A DNA stretch of 64,000 nucleotides, from contig NZ_KQ976354.1 of the NCBI RefSeq assembly GCF_000346485.2, positions 8,791,333 to 8,855,332 on the forward strand, written 5' to 3'. Below, piece after piece: positions 1 through 8,864 of this stretch; the stretch's first letter is position 1, and every line of letters starts with the position of its first letter. The stretch comes from Scytonema hofmannii PCC 7110 (GTDB lineage: Bacteria; Cyanobacteriota; Cyanobacteriia; Cyanobacteriales; Nostocaceae). The notes under the pieces are model-generated. The model ran no database searches. It was not told where the DNA came from and worked only from the letters and a program-made list of their open reading frames with translations. The position numbers and the translations under genes are program-made.

Positions 1-2
1 GT

Positions 3-134
3 AAGTTTACGGCTCCCAGGGATTGGGTAGGCGCAGTTAACATTATGTTGGCTGCTTTGCAGGCTACCGCCTTCCAGGTTAAGGGAACACAACTGTCTAT
101 TGAGTCCTTAACCCAGGATGTTGTAGTTTCATAA
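3..134 (+). CDS. C-terminal fragment of a TnpB-like protein (runs off the window start)
   Basis: An open frame enters from the left edge and stops at a TAA after 43 residues. It contains TAPRDWVGAVNIML, which resembles the last RuvC/zinc-finger segment of TnpB proteins (consensus RDxxAAxNIL) of IS200/IS605 and IS607 elements. TnpB is an RNA-guided nuclease encoded by these elements. Only the C-terminus is visible, so whether the gene is intact cannot be judged. It lies immediately before a restriction-subunit-like gene that has lost its 5' end, which fits an old insertion. The family assignment rests on one short motif and is moderate. Confidence 0.5.
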   Translation, partial: KFTAPRDWVGAVNIMLAALQATAFQVKGTQLSIESLTQDVVVS

Positions 135-214
135 TCTCGTGAGAGATGTGAGGCTTAAAGGTAGCACTTCAGCTAGTTGAGGATGAGCAATTTTTCCGGG
201 AATGGCAAGATAAT

Positions 215-763
215 TTGCCAGAAATTACAGAAATAGAAAAGCAGCGACTTGACGGAGTTAAAGCAAGTTATGCCAACATGCTCCGATATCCTCCTATGCT
301 GGAGAATACTGTCAAAATGGTGGCGTTATCTCCTCTGTTAGAATTAGCTGGCTTTTATTTACCTCCTTTTCATATTAGATCGGAAAAATCTATAGAAATT
401 TCTGCTGAAGATGAAGGAGTCATTGTCAAAGGAGACATTGATGTCTTAGTTTTATTTGAACAGATGTGGATAGCAGCGATTGAGTCTAAGCAAGCACATT
501 TCTCTCTTGATGCAGCAAGAGCACAGCTACTAGCTTATATGCTGGCTGATTCGCATTCAGATAAACCAACCTTTGGATTAATTACAAATGGTGCTAATTT
601 TCGATTTATTAAATTAGTAAAAGGAACAAACCCTCAATATGCTTTATCCAAGCTTTTCGATATTTTTAATCCTGGAAATGATTTATATCAAGTTTTGAGC
701 GTGTTGAAAAATCTGGGATTTATGATATCTGTAGGTTGGGTTGAGGAACGAAACCCAACATGA
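215..763 (+). CDS. 5'-truncated protein related to type I restriction R-subunit N-terminal (HsdR_N-like) domains
   Basis: The product matches from memory a widespread cyanobacterial family annotated as restriction endonuclease subunit R-like. Visible blocks are a helical start (EKQRLDGVKASYANMLRYPP), then GDIDVLVLFEQMWIAAIESKQ, which has the D...E-x-K spacing of a PD-(D/E)XK nuclease core, then FGLITNGANFRFIKL. Family members normally begin 20-35 residues earlier. Here the homologous frame continues upstream to a TGA at 149-151 (LQLVEDEQFFREWQDNLPE is readable from about 167), but no ATG or GTG lies there. The only start offered is TTG at 215, inside the conserved region, so the 5' end is probably lost. 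The TnpB fragment just upstream is the likely cause. The product may be inactive. Confidence 0.55.
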   Translation: MPEITEIEKQRLDGVKASYANMLRYPPMLENTVKMVALSPLLELAGFYLPPFHIRSEKSIEISAEDEGVIVKGDIDVLVLFEQMWIAAIESKQAHFSLDAARAQLLAYMLADSHSDKPTFGLITNGANFRFIKLVKGTNPQYALSKLFDIFNPGNDLYQVLSVLKNLGFMISVGWVEERNPT

Positions 764-868
764 ATTCTCTTGATATGAATTTCCATACAAATCGTTACAG
801 GTATGAGATGATTAGTTTGTAGTTGAGATGCATGCGCTAAAGCGCAACTACAAACGTAATATGACTTC

Positions 869-2473
869 TTAACGCAGTACTTGTAATAAATACTGTGTAA
901 GTGTATGTGCATCTACGCCTAGCTCTGTTCGCTCTTGTGCTGCTAGAATCGCTGCTTGAGAGTGCCACCAAGCTGCAGTTGCAGTAATATCTTCTATGGG
1001 AATGTTTTTAGAAGAAGCTTGAGCTAGCAATCCACCTAGTAAACCGGTTAGTACATCCCCACTACCTCCTCGTGCTAAAGCTGGGGTACTTTCGGGATTA
1101 AGCCAAACTATACCTTGAGGAGTGGCGATCGCAGTTCTTGCTCCTTTCAACAACACGACTGCAGTACTTTGTTCGGCTGCTTCTCTGACTGCCTTCACTC
1201 TATCTTTATTGGGATCGGAAATATTGGGAAATAATCGCTTAAATTCACCAGCATGGGGAGTGAGTACTGTAGGTGCTTGTCGCTTTTGTAATGTAGGAAT
1301 AGTTCCCATATCGGCTAAGATATTTAAGCCATCGGCATCTAGAACTAGCGGGACTGTACTGTCTAGAACTTCTTGTAAAATTGGGCTAGCATCTCTTGTT
1401 AAACCAGGACCGCAAGCAATAGCATTAAATTTACTGAGGTCAGTATTTTCTGGTAGCTGAAGTTGCGCGAGCGCTCCTGACTCAGTTTCCGGACAACCAA
1501 TAATCAGTGCTTCTGGTAACTGTGCCACCATTATAGACTTGAGAGATTCTGGTACAGCAATGGAAAGCATCCCGACACCACTTGCTCTTGCTCCTAACCC
1601 AGTGAGTAATGCTCCTCCAGAATAGCGACGCGAACCACAAATAAGTAGTAGATGTCCTTCCTTGTATTTGTGGGTGACTGGTGGACGGGGTAAAGGGAGA
1701 GTGGAAAGCGCAGTTGTTCTGGCGATACGTTTTATACTTAGTAATTTACCTAGTATGGCGTGTATGTCAGCCAAGGGGATATCAAAATCTATTAATTCTG
1801 CTTTGCCAACATAGTCTAAAGCATGGTCTTGCAATAAACCAAGCTTCCATAAACCTAAACAAAGTGTATGGGTCGCACGTACCGCAGTTCCCAAAACTTC
1901 CCCAGTATCTGTATGCAATCCTGAAGGTAGATCGATGGAGATCGCTGGTTTATGCCATTCATTTAGCTGGTTAATAGCTGTAGCAATAGGATCGGAGATT
2001 GCTCTTTCCAAGCCAAATCCAAACAACCCATCAACGTATAGGTGACAATCCGCCAGTTGCTCAATTGATTGGTAAGAAGGAATACCTATACTTTGAGCGT
2101 ACTGTAAGTGTTGGGAAGTTAATTCTTTAAGTTTGGAGAAAGGACAATAAATGCTAACTTCATAACCGCGAAAGTACAACTCACGAGCAACAACTAAAGC
2201 ATCACCGCCATTGTGACCGGGACCGACGAGAATTCCAACGCGGGGAGAAGGGGAGTAGGGAGTGGTGAGTGGGGAGTGGGGGAGGAGGTGGGGAGTGGGA
2301 GGGGAATAGGTATTAGTTTCTGCCAATTCTCTTTGGATGCGATTGGCAATTAATCCCGCTACTTTTTCCATCAAAGCTGCTACAGGCATTCCCCCGGCAA
2401 AAATACGTCCTTCGATCTCCCGCATTTGTTGTGCGGTGACGACTACCTGTGAAATAAGTTCTTGTCTATTCAT
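869..2473 (-). CDS. nnr: Bifunctional NAD(P)H-hydrate epimerase / ADP-dependent NAD(P)H-hydrate dehydratase
   Basis: This enzyme repairs hydrated NAD(P)H. The N-terminal YjeF_N-type domain (about residues 1-235) interconverts the R and S hydrates and shows VGPGHNGGDALV and SIDLPSGLHTDTG. The C-terminal YjeF_C/ribokinase-like domain (about 245-534) dehydrates the S form using ADP and shows DADGLN, LTPHAGEFKRL and ARGGSGDVLTGLLGGLLAQ. The length of 534 residues fits the fused bacterial form. An oddity is a low-complexity insertion rich in Ser, Pro and Thr at about residues 55-75, coded by a GGGAGTG-type tandem repeat (2241-2308), between the first helices and the GPGHNGGD loop. The gene is alone on its strand and is cytoplasmic. 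Identification is firm. Confidence 0.93.
   Translation of the reverse strand: MNRQELISQVVVTAQQMREIEGRIFAGGMPVAALMEKVAGLIANRIQRELAETNTYSPPTPHLLPHSPLTTPYSPSPRVGILVGPGHNGGDALVVARELYFRGYEVSIYCPFSKLKELTSQHLQYAQSIGIPSYQSIEQLADCHLYVDGLFGFGLERAISDPIATAINQLNEWHKPAISIDLPSGLHTDTGEVLGTAVRATHTLCLGLWKLGLLQDHALDYVGKAELIDFDIPLADIHAILGKLLSIKRIARTTALSTLPLPRPPVTHKYKEGHLLLICGSRRYSGGALLTGLGARASGVGMLSIAVPESLKSIMVAQLPEALIIGCPETESGALAQLQLPENTDLSKFNAIACGPGLTRDASPILQEVLDSTVPLVLDADGLNILADMGTIPTLQKRQAPTVLTPHAGEFKRLFPNISDPNKDRVKAVREAAEQSTAVVLLKGARTAIATPQGIVWLNPESTPALARGGSGDVLTGLLGGLLAQASSKNIPIEDITATAAWWHSQAAILAAQERTELGVDAHTLTQYLLQVLR
2241..2308. repeat. Heptameric short tandem repeat (GGGAGTG/GGGAGTA) inside nnr
   Basis: About 65 bases of degenerate GGGAGTA/GGGAGTG/GGGTGAG units lie in frame within nnr and code for a Ser-Pro-Thr-Leu-rich loop. 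The same repeat type is intergenic at 12179-12232, 32096-32220 and about 63615-63640. Confidence 0.85.
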
Positions 2474-2525
2474 AAATTTTGGATTTTAGATTCTAGATTT
2501 TAGATTAATGCAAAATCCAAAATTG

Positions 2526-3230
2526 TTATTTGCCATAATAAACTCTGGCATTCGATAAAGCCCGATTTCGGAGATAGCTGTTTAAACTTTCTGCTTGCGA
2601 TCGCTCTTTAAAAGGTCCAACTCTCACGTGTTCGCCCCGTGGCTCATTTCTGGCTTCCACATATTCTCCATACCTGACTAATCCTTTAATCCGTTTTTCA
2701 AGATCGCGCAAGTCTTGGGAAATAGCAGGAACGACTACATAGTAACATTTATCACCATAAACTCTGCATTTACTACCAGGGAAGGGTCTGTCTGGATAGG
2801 GTCTATCTGGGTAAGGTCTGTCACCGACAATCTGTCCATTTGAAATCTGGATAGCTCTAACGCCTCTTAAACCATTGGATACTAGCCTGTTAGCTAGCCT
2901 TTGCATACGATATTCTCCACACTCATACCCTGCTTGAATGGCATCCCTATAAAAGAAAGCGTCGCGTACTACTCGCCGGACTCGACTTAGCCCGTTACTT
3001 CTATCCACCAATATACGATAGCACTCTCTATTATCTCGGTAGTCCCAATCTAGTCTCTGAGGTGCGCTGTCTTCTTGATAGCTTTCAAAAGGTGGAGGGG
3101 GAGGTAATGTTTCGTATTGACCATTTGCAGAAGTCAATGGCATCAGCACTACTACCCATCCTCCTAAAAGTAAAAACAGACAGTTAATGCTCAAAAATGT
3201 TGTGTTCCTGTTTAGTATGTTTTTTGACAT
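2526..3230 (-). CDS. Secreted protein with a SPOR-like C-terminus, function unknown
   Basis: The product has 234 residues. Residues 1-36 form an N-terminal signal or anchor (basic start, then SINCLFLLLGGWVVVLM). The middle part has a Pro-rich stretch (LPPPPPFESYQ), a Cys-containing region (NRECYRILVDRSNG) and a short direct repeat RPYPDRPYPDRPFPG. The last 70 residues (VRYGEYVEARNEP ... VRVGPFKERSQAESLNSYLRN ... ARVYYGK) have the pattern of SPOR peptidoglycan-binding domains. That suggests a periplasmic, envelope-associated role, but no partner is visible. It sits between nnr and mnmA, with mnmA divergent. I do not recognise a named orthologue. Confidence 0.7.
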   Translation of the reverse strand: MSKNILNRNTTFLSINCLFLLLGGWVVVLMPLTSANGQYETLPPPPPFESYQEDSAPQRLDWDYRDNRECYRILVDRSNGLSRVRRVVRDAFFYRDAIQAGYECGEYRMQRLANRLVSNGLRGVRAIQISNGQIVGDRPYPDRPYPDRPFPGSKCRVYGDKCYYVVVPAISQDLRDLEKRIKGLVRYGEYVEARNEPRGEHVRVGPFKERSQAESLNSYLRNRALSNARVYYGK

Positions 3231-3557
3231 ATTTATTGGTAACTAACACGCAAAAAGTTGGAAGTATAAAGTATGAAAAATAAAATGTTTTTTGGTAAGT
3301 TTACCGTGTCTCGTAAGCGGAAACAATTGAATTAGTCGAAATTTAAGCGATCCATCCCCTTATCGGTACAATATTTCACATTTTATCTTTTATCCTTCAC
3401 ACTTTATCCTTGAGTCAGGTGGGCAAGAAAGCGTCAAATTTGGTACGCTTAAATTACCGCTTTGCATATCATGGGTAAAGCTTACAAAGTTTGACACAGA
3501 GTGCCAAACTGTATTTCTTAGGAAGCGGTCACTAGCGATCGCAAAATATAACGGAGT
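3231..3557. other. Divergent intergenic region upstream of mnmA
   Basis: This 327-base region holds the start-side sequences of two divergent genes. I see AT-rich stretches, a short direct repeat (TTTTATCTTTTATCC / CACTTTATCC) near 3380-3410 and a HIP1-like GCGATCG just before the mnmA start. No RNA or conserved regulatory element was recognised. Confidence 0.5.
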
Positions 3558-4613
3558 ATGAACAAAGTCGTAGTAGGTCTTTCTGGTGGCGTTGATAGTT
3601 CCACCGCTGCAGCCATTCTGCACAATCAGGGCTATGAAGTGATTGGTCTGACCCTTTGGTTAATGAAAGGAAAGGGTCAGTGTTGCTCTGAGGGTATGAT
3701 AGACGCGGCTTACATTTGCGAACAGCTAGGCGTTCCCCATCACGTTGTTGATATTCGGGATGTCTTTCAAACAAATATTGTCGATTTCTTGGTAACTGGT
3801 TACAGCGCGGGGATCACACCTTTACCTTGCTCGCAGTGCAATAAAACAGTGAAGTTCGGTCCAATGTTGCGGTACGCTCGCGAAAATTTGGGATGCGATC
3901 ACATTGCTACGGGTCATTATGCCCGCATTCAGTACGATGAAGCAACAGGGCGTTACCAACTGTTGCGAGCTGTTGATCGCAATAAAGACCAGTCCTATTT
4001 TCTGTATGACTTGTCACAAAATTTACTATCAGGTTCCGTGTTCCCTCTTGGTGAAATGCTCAAAGCGGATACCCGTCGCATTGCCGCAGAACATGGTTTG
4101 AAAACTGCTGATAAGCCAGAAAGTCAAGACCTATGCTTGGTAGAAAGTAACGGTTCAATGCGAGCATTTCTTGACAAGTATCTTGCGCCCAAAAAAGGGG
4201 ATATTATAGATACCACAGGGAAAGTTGTGGGACAGCACGAAGGTGTCCATCACTACACAATCGGACAGCGAAAAGGCTTGGGGATCGCAGCCGCCGAACC
4301 ACTGTATGTCATATCTCTAGATGCAGTGAATAACCGCGTGGTTGTAGGCGATCGTACAAAAGCAACTCAGCCAGAATGCACGGTAGGTCAAGTTAATTGG
4401 GTATCCATAGCCGAAGCATCCAGCCCCATTGGAGCTGAAGCACAAGTCCGCTATCGGTCAACACCCGTACCAGTTACAGTCATTCCTCTAGAAAACTCTC
4501 GCGTCCGCATAGTATTTGACGAACCCCAATTCAGCATTACCCCCGGACAAGCAGCAGTATGGTATGACGGAGAAAAGGTTTTAGGTGGCGGAATTATTGA
4601 GCAATTTAATTAG
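3558..4613 (+). CDS. mnmA: tRNA-specific 2-thiouridylase
   Basis: MnmA thiolates U34 of the tRNAs for Glu, Gln and Lys, using ATP and sulfur relayed by a persulfide. The PP-loop ATP site [12 protein letters not shown] is at residues 8-19. The first catalytic cysteine lies in [15 protein letters not shown] and the second in ESQDLCLV, so both required cysteines are present. TGHYAR and IGQRKGLG are also typical. The length of 351 residues is normal for the family, and the C-terminal beta-barrel is complete ([25 protein letters not shown]). The start is ATG after an ACGGAGT Shine-Dalgarno-like sequence. The gene appears monocistronic. Confidence 0.95.
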   Translation: MNKVVVGLSGGVDSSTAAAILHNQGYEVIGLTLWLMKGKGQCCSEGMIDAAYICEQLGVPHHVVDIRDVFQTNIVDFLVTGYSAGITPLPCSQCNKTVKFGPMLRYARENLGCDHIATGHYARIQYDEATGRYQLLRAVDRNKDQSYFLYDLSQNLLSGSVFPLGEMLKADTRRIAAEHGLKTADKPESQDLCLVESNGSMRAFLDKYLAPKKGDIIDTTGKVVGQHEGVHHYTIGQRKGLGIAAAEPLYVISLDAVNNRVVVGDRTKATQPECTVGQVNWVSIAEASSPIGAEAQVRYRSTPVPVTVIPLENSRVRIVFDEPQFSITPGQAAVWYDGEKVLGGGIIEQFN

Positions 4614-4680
4614 AGTGGTTAGTAGTTAGTAGAGGCGCAAGGCATTGCGCCCGTACATGGTTAGTGGTTAGTTGTACTTT

Positions 4681-6388
4681 TAATTAGGGCTTGCTGAAAA
4701 AGAAAAAAAGGAGACAGTCTCTAAATTCTCAGACTATAGAAGTATATTCAGGTGCAAGAGAGGAGGGTAGAATAGCCAAAAATGCTTGCATCACTGCGAT
4801 CGGCAGCATCAAGTATGCTGTTAGTAACCATGTACCGAAAACAGGGACAAACTTCAATCCCAACTGAAAACTTTGAACTCCCGTTCGAGGGCAAGTTATC
4901 AGAAGATAATCGTTGGGTAATGATGGCTGCTTTCATTCCTTGGACAGAATTTGAAGAAGAATATTCTTCATTTTTCTCAGTAGAGATGGGAGCACCTGCC
5001 AAATCTTTTCGGATGGCATTAGGGGCATTAATAATCAAAGAAAAGTTGGGGATAAGCGATAGAGAAACAGTAGAGCAAATTAAAGAAAATCCTTATCTAC
5101 AGTACTTTATAGGAATGTCATATTATAGTAATGAAGCTCCATTTGATGCATCAATGTTGGTACATTTTCGGGAAAGAATTAGTGTGGAGCTTGTTAACAA
5201 AGTGAATCAAGAAATGGTGAAGAAGATGCTAGAAGCAACATCTTCTAAACTATCTGAAAAAAAAACAGAATCACCAGAAGAAGAAGGTGAGACACCCAAA
5301 AATCGGGGAAAATTAATAATAGATGCAACTTGTGCTCCGGGTGATATCAGCTATCCGACAGATTTAGAGCTACTCAATCAAGCAAGAAAACAGACAGAGA
5401 AAATTATAGACTTACTTTACGAACAGACTTTGGGTCAATTAGAGAAAAAACCAAGAACCTATAGAGAGAGGGCTAGAAAGGATTATCTAGCAGTCGCTAA
5501 AAAACGTCGCGTTTCCCAAAAAGACAGGAGAAAAGCAATTAGAAAACAACTTCAATATATCAAAAGAAACTTATCTCATATTGAACAGCTAATTATTTCA
5601 GGAGCCTCTCTGGAAGATTTAAGTCACAGACAATATAAGATGTTGCTTGTAGTTGCAGAAGTCTACCGTCAACAACTCTGGTTGTATGAAAATAAAAAAC
5701 AGAGTATTGACGACCGCATTGTCAGTTTAACCCAACCACATATCCGTCCAATTGTCCGAGGGAAAGCTGGTAAATCGGTAGAATTTGGGGCAAAATTGTC
5801 TGCTAGTTGCTTTGAAGGATATATATTTTTAGACCATATAAGTTGGGATAATTTTAATGAATCAGGAGACTTAAAAGCTCAAGTAGAAGCCTTTAAAAAT
5901 TACACAGGGTACTATCCAGAATCTGTTCATGTTGATAAAATTTATCGCACAAGAGAGAACCGAGCTTGGTGTAAAGAAAGAGGTATTATAATGAGCGGAC
6001 CTCCTTTAGGAAGACCCCCAGCTAATGTTAGTAAAGAAAAAAAGAAACAAGATTTAGAATCTGAGAGAATTCGTAATTGTATTGAGGGAAAATTTGGACA
6101 GGGGAAAAGAAGATTTAGCCTCAATCGCGTGATGACGAAACTTGCTCATACTTCTGAAACTGCAATTGCTATTACTTTTTTAGTGATGAATCTTTCTACT
6201 CAGCTCTCGCGGCTATTTTATGCTTTTTTATGTCTATTTTTTAAAACTACACCTTTTTCCCCATTTACTATTATTGAAAATAATCAGTCCTTAAATCATA
6301 GATAGCATCTGCTTATATTAGACCCTTGTTGAGTAACTAATCAATTCTTATCTTGCTGTTTTCTGACTTTTTCAGCAAGCCCTAATTA
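4681..6388 (+). mobile_element. IS1182-type insertion sequence with terminal inverted repeats and a TAATTA direct repeat
   Basis: The element spans 4687-6382. Its ends are perfect inverted repeats: GGGCTTGCTGAAAAAG at 4687-4702 and the complement at 6367-6382. Both are flanked by TAATTA (4681-4686 and 6383-6388), which is either a 6-base target duplication or a palindromic target. One complete transposase gene lies inside. All parts look intact, so this may be a recent or still mobile copy. Confidence 0.85.
4830..6305 (+). CDS. IS1182-family transposase (DUF772 plus DDE domain)
   Basis: The N-terminal DUF772-type domain reads FRMALGALIIKEKLGISDRE ... YFIGMSYYSNEAPFDASMLVHFRERI. It is followed by IDATCAPGDISYPTDLELLN, which carries the first catalytic Asp as in IS1182/IS5-like enzymes. 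A coiled, basic middle section follows, and then GYYPESVHVDKIYRTRENR and IRNCIEGKFGQGKRRF, where the other acidic residues lie. I chose the ATG at 4830 (MYRKQGQTSIP) because family members start there; an in-frame ATG also exists at 4782. No frameshift or internal stop was seen. The enzyme would cut and join the inverted repeats at 4687 and 6382. Confidence 0.88.
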   Translation: MYRKQGQTSIPTENFELPFEGKLSEDNRWVMMAAFIPWTEFEEEYSSFFSVEMGAPAKSFRMALGALIIKEKLGISDRETVEQIKENPYLQYFIGMSYYSNEAPFDASMLVHFRERISVELVNKVNQEMVKKMLEATSSKLSEKKTESPEEEGETPKNRGKLIIDATCAPGDISYPTDLELLNQARKQTEKIIDLLYEQTLGQLEKKPRTYRERARKDYLAVAKKRRVSQKDRRKAIRKQLQYIKRNLSHIEQLIISGASLEDLSHRQYKMLLVVAEVYRQQLWLYENKKQSIDDRIVSLTQPHIRPIVRGKAGKSVEFGAKLSASCFEGYIFLDHISWDNFNESGDLKAQVEAFKNYTGYYPESVHVDKIYRTRENRAWCKERGIIMSGPPLGRPPANVSKEKKKQDLESERIRNCIEGKFGQGKRRFSLNRVMTKLAHTSETAIAITFLVMNLSTQLSRLFYAFLCLFFKTTPFSPFTIIENNQSLNHR

Positions 6389-6421
6389 GGGACTTCCAAA
6401 TAAAAAAGTCTCCCAAAATTT

Positions 6422-6484
6422 CTTGTGGTGCGGGCTTCTAGCCCGCCAATAATATAGGACGGGCGAGGACGCCCGTACCACAAG
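6422..6484. repeat. Dispersed palindromic repeat (CTTGTGG ... CCACAAG)
   Basis: The outer arms CTTGTGG and CCACAAG enclose two nested GC-rich hairpins (GCGGGCTTCTAGCCCGC and GGGCGAGGACGCCC). A relative lies at 63509-63574 with the same GGGCGAGGACGCCC core, so this is an interspersed family and not a single-copy terminator. Confidence 0.75.
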
Positions 6485-6529
6485 ATTGGGTAATTTATTT
6501 CTTGGAAATCCCTAATAGGGGTAAAAAAA

Positions 6530-6800
6530 TCCCATAGGGCGTAACCGTACCAGATGGTTGACGCTCCCCATACCTAAAGGTAAGGGGATTCTGCAAGAGT
6601 TTCAGCCGTATTTCTTGCATACCCGACTGTTGGAGTTTCCCGCACGTGGCGGTGATTCCCGTAGGCTTGGTTCCTGGACTCCACCCATCAAGGATCGATA
6701 TCTTCCGAGGTATGACTTTCCCCCAGTCCGGGGGTAGGGTTTTAAAAACCTGTTTGATTAAATTTTAACATACTTGACTGCGATTAAAATCGCCCGCGCC
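6530..6800 (-). mobile_element. Remnant of a TnpB-type (IS200/IS605 or IS607) element, right-end part
   Basis: On the minus strand this stretch has a readable TnpB-like tail (6574-6681) followed by a hairpin (CCCCTTACCTTTAGGTATGGGG), the usual arrangement of a TnpB right end and guide-RNA scaffold. The left boundary on the minus strand coincides with the point where a ParE/RelE-like reading frame is lost (about 6835). The inner part of the element is missing. The assignment relies on recalled similarity. Confidence 0.5.
6574..6681 (-). pseudogene. TnpB C-terminal tail fragment
   Basis: The minus-strand frame reads SRNQAYGNHRHVRETPTVG and continues to a TAG at 6574-6576. It is preceded in frame by a TGA, so only about 35 codons remain. 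The GNHRHVRETPTVG block is, from memory, a conserved tail of cyanobacterial TnpB proteins. It cannot be functional as it stands. Confidence 0.45.
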
Positions 6801-6947
6801 TTACCCCCATGTCGCGCATCCAGGGGCTTGCACGGCGCGGATAATTCGGTCAACTACTCTAGCCGCATACTGTGGTGAGTTTTGTGAAACGTAAGCATAA
6901 ATAGCAGACAGATTTTCTACGGCTGTATCAGTCCAAAAAACTTTCAC
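6801..6947 (-). pseudogene. Truncated ParE/RelE-type toxin
   Basis: A GTG at 6947 overlaps the stop of the upstream antitoxin gene by three bases (GTGA). The frame reads VKVFWTDTAVENLSAIYAYVSQNSPQYAARVVDRIIR, the N-terminal helical part of ParE/RelE toxins, which inhibit gyrase or cleave mRNA. After residue 37 the similarity ends and the frame stops at 6801, inside the TnpB-type remnant. The C-terminal beta-sheet and catalytic residues are missing, so the toxin should be inactive. Confidence 0.65.
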
Positions 6948-7132
6948 TCTCGTATTCCAAATTTTGCCCGAACGTCTTGCACAGATGTAACTCTACCAGC
7001 TTTACTGTCAGCAAGTCCAGCTTCAACTACTTGCCTAACATAAATCTCGTACATCAAGTCGTCCCATGTGCAGTTTTCTGGCAATCTATCTATCAACTTT
7101 CGAGCTTCTTCTTTAATGTTTAGACTGTCCAT
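6944..7132 (-). CDS. Antitoxin-like protein, partner of the truncated ParE/RelE toxin
   Basis: This 62-residue acidic protein reads MDSLNIKEEARKLIDRLPEN ... VRQVVEAGLADSKAGRVTSVQDVRAKFG. The IEAGLADxxAGR...DVR pattern is typical of short cyanobacterial ParD/RelB-like antitoxins paired with ParE/RelE. Its stop codon overlaps the toxin start, indicating translational coupling. With the toxin destroyed it is an orphan antitoxin. It may persist by drift or act on related toxins. Confidence 0.7.
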   Translation of the reverse strand: MDSLNIKEEARKLIDRLPENCTWDDLMYEIYVRQVVEAGLADSKAGRVTSVQDVRAKFGIRE

Positions 7133-7302
7133 GAGTTTAGCACGAACCTAGCTTTACTTATATATTATAGACGACCCGTGACCACTAACCGCTCATCCCT
7201 AACCTCTAATCCCTAACCCCTAACACTTAACTAGTGCTCAAGATTTGGTAACTTAATTAAATAGCTAAAAAAAAATGTAGTTATCACACAGAAGGCACAA
7301 CC

Positions 7303-8481
7303 TTGAGTTATCATCTTGATGCTATTGCGCCGCATGGCGGGCAGTTGGTGAATCGCATCGCTACACCCGAACAAAGGCAAGAATTTCTCTCAAAAGCTGA
7401 CTTTCTACCGCGAGTGCAACTGGATGAACGGGCGGTTTCCGATCTCCAAATGATAGCAATTGGTGGTTTTAGTCCACTCACTGGTTTTATGAACCAGGAA
7501 GATTACAATCGCGTTGTTACAGAAATGCGGTTGGCTAACGGTAGTGTTTGGGCAATTCCCGTAACGCTATCTGTAGAAGAGGAAGTCGCTGCTTCTTTAA
7601 AGGAAGGCGGATTCATTCGCTTAGATAATTCTGCAGGTGAGTATATCGGTGTTTTAGAACTCACACAGAAGTACAGCTACGATAAAAGTCGCGAAGCGAT
7701 TAACGTTTACCGTACTGACGATTCCAACCATCCTGGCGTACAGGTGTTGTACAATCAAGAACCAATACACCTTGCAGGTGATGTGTTGTTGCTACAACGC
7801 GATCCCCATCCTTTCTTTCCCAAATATCAAATCGATCCCGTAACATCGCGGCAAATGTTTGGGGAAAAGGGTTGGAAAACTATCGTTGGGTTCCAAACTC
7901 GTAACCCCATCCACCGCGCTCACGAGTACATCCAAAAGTGCGCTCTAGAAATTGTGGATGGTTTGTTTTTGCACCCCTTAGTAGGCGCAACAAAAGAGGA
8001 TGATATTCCGGCTGATGTGCGGATGCGCTGCTATGAAATTTTGCTAGATGGATACTACCCTAAAGATAGAGTCATTCTGGCAATTAATCCTTCTGCAATG
8101 CGCTATGCTGGGCCTAGAGAAGCAATTTTTCATGCCTTAATTCGCAAAAACTATGGCTGTACTCACTTCATCGTGGGTCGGGATCATGCTGGAGTAGGAA
8201 ACTACTACGGTACTTATGATGCTCAATACATTTTTGATGAGTTTCAACCAGAAGAATTGGGCATCGTACCAATGAAGTTTGAACACGCTTTCTACTGCAC
8301 GCGCACCCAGCAAATGGCGACAAGTAAAACAAGTCCAAGTAGCCCTGAGGAGCGCATTCACTTATCGGGAACAAAAGTGAGGGAAATGCTGCGTCGGGGA
8401 GAGTTACCCCCACCAGAATTTTCTCGTCCAGAAGTGGCAGCAGAATTGGCAAGGGCAATGCAAGTGCCATTACCAGTCTAA
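7303..8481 (+). CDS. sat: Sulfate adenylyltransferase (ATP sulfurylase)
   Basis: This enzyme forms adenosine 5'-phosphosulfate from ATP and sulfate, the first step of assimilatory sulfate reduction. Characteristic segments are [30 protein letters not shown], the nucleotide-binding [12 protein letters not shown] (HxxH) and [13 protein letters not shown]. The length of 392 residues is that of the monofunctional bacterial/cyanobacterial form; no APS kinase domain is fused. The start is TTG at 7303, giving the family-typical [17 protein letters not shown], with GAAGG about eight bases upstream. An IsrB element follows directly after the stop. Confidence 0.95.
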   Translation: MSYHLDAIAPHGGQLVNRIATPEQRQEFLSKADFLPRVQLDERAVSDLQMIAIGGFSPLTGFMNQEDYNRVVTEMRLANGSVWAIPVTLSVEEEVAASLKEGGFIRLDNSAGEYIGVLELTQKYSYDKSREAINVYRTDDSNHPGVQVLYNQEPIHLAGDVLLLQRDPHPFFPKYQIDPVTSRQMFGEKGWKTIVGFQTRNPIHRAHEYIQKCALEIVDGLFLHPLVGATKEDDIPADVRMRCYEILLDGYYPKDRVILAINPSAMRYAGPREAIFHALIRKNYGCTHFIVGRDHAGVGNYYGTYDAQYIFDEFQPEELGIVPMKFEHAFYCTRTQQMATSKTSPSSPEERIHLSGTKVREMLRRGELPPPEFSRPEVAAELARAMQVPLPV

Positions 8482-8529
8482 GGCACATTCGGTACAAAGA
8501 ATCAAGTATAAACTTTTACTTTACACTAC

Positions 8530-8820
8530 AGACCTCAGCCCTTAAGCTGATACTGAATCCAGTGCTAAACTGAAAGTTTTTTTGTGCAAGCATCTGGCAA
8601 ACTAAAAGGGCGGACGGACTGAGGGCTGATAGCTAATTGTCACTGACCCCCGAATAGAATTCAGGGGCTTGCAACAGGGAGATTCACCAATCCTGAATGC
8701 GAGACTAAACCAGAGTCTAGACGCTAACCATTCACGTTAGGACAAAAAACTGAACTGCTTGGGCGTAGTAGCCCACAAGACGTTAGAAATGCTTCCCTAG
8801 TTTTTACCTTCTCTAGCAGT
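8530..8820 (+). ncRNA. Candidate omega RNA of the IsrB element
   Basis: The region directly upstream of isrB has no coding frame but many complementary segments. A long-range stem pairs TCAGCCCT (8535-8542) with AGGGCTGA (8622-8629). Local hairpins are CCCC(C)GAAT/ATTCAGGGG at 8647-8667, AGACT/AGTCT at 8702-8718, CTAAC/GTTAG at 8724-8740 and CTTGGGC/GCCCACAAG at 8758-8779. IscB and IsrB proteins are known to use an omega RNA of about 200-400 nucleotides encoded just 5' of the gene, with the guide at its 5' end. The exact 5' end, and so the guide, cannot be fixed here; it should lie in roughly the 20-30 bases before 8535. Confidence 0.6.
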
Positions 8821-8864
8821 CAGTGTCGAAGGGATATATATACCTAGCAATAGGACTTATCGTA

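Noticed and set aside
8823-8864. N-terminal extension of IsrB from GTG 8823
   Set aside because: IscB/IsrB proteins start at MFVPVVDK-like sequence, and the extension overlaps the presumed RNA-coding region.
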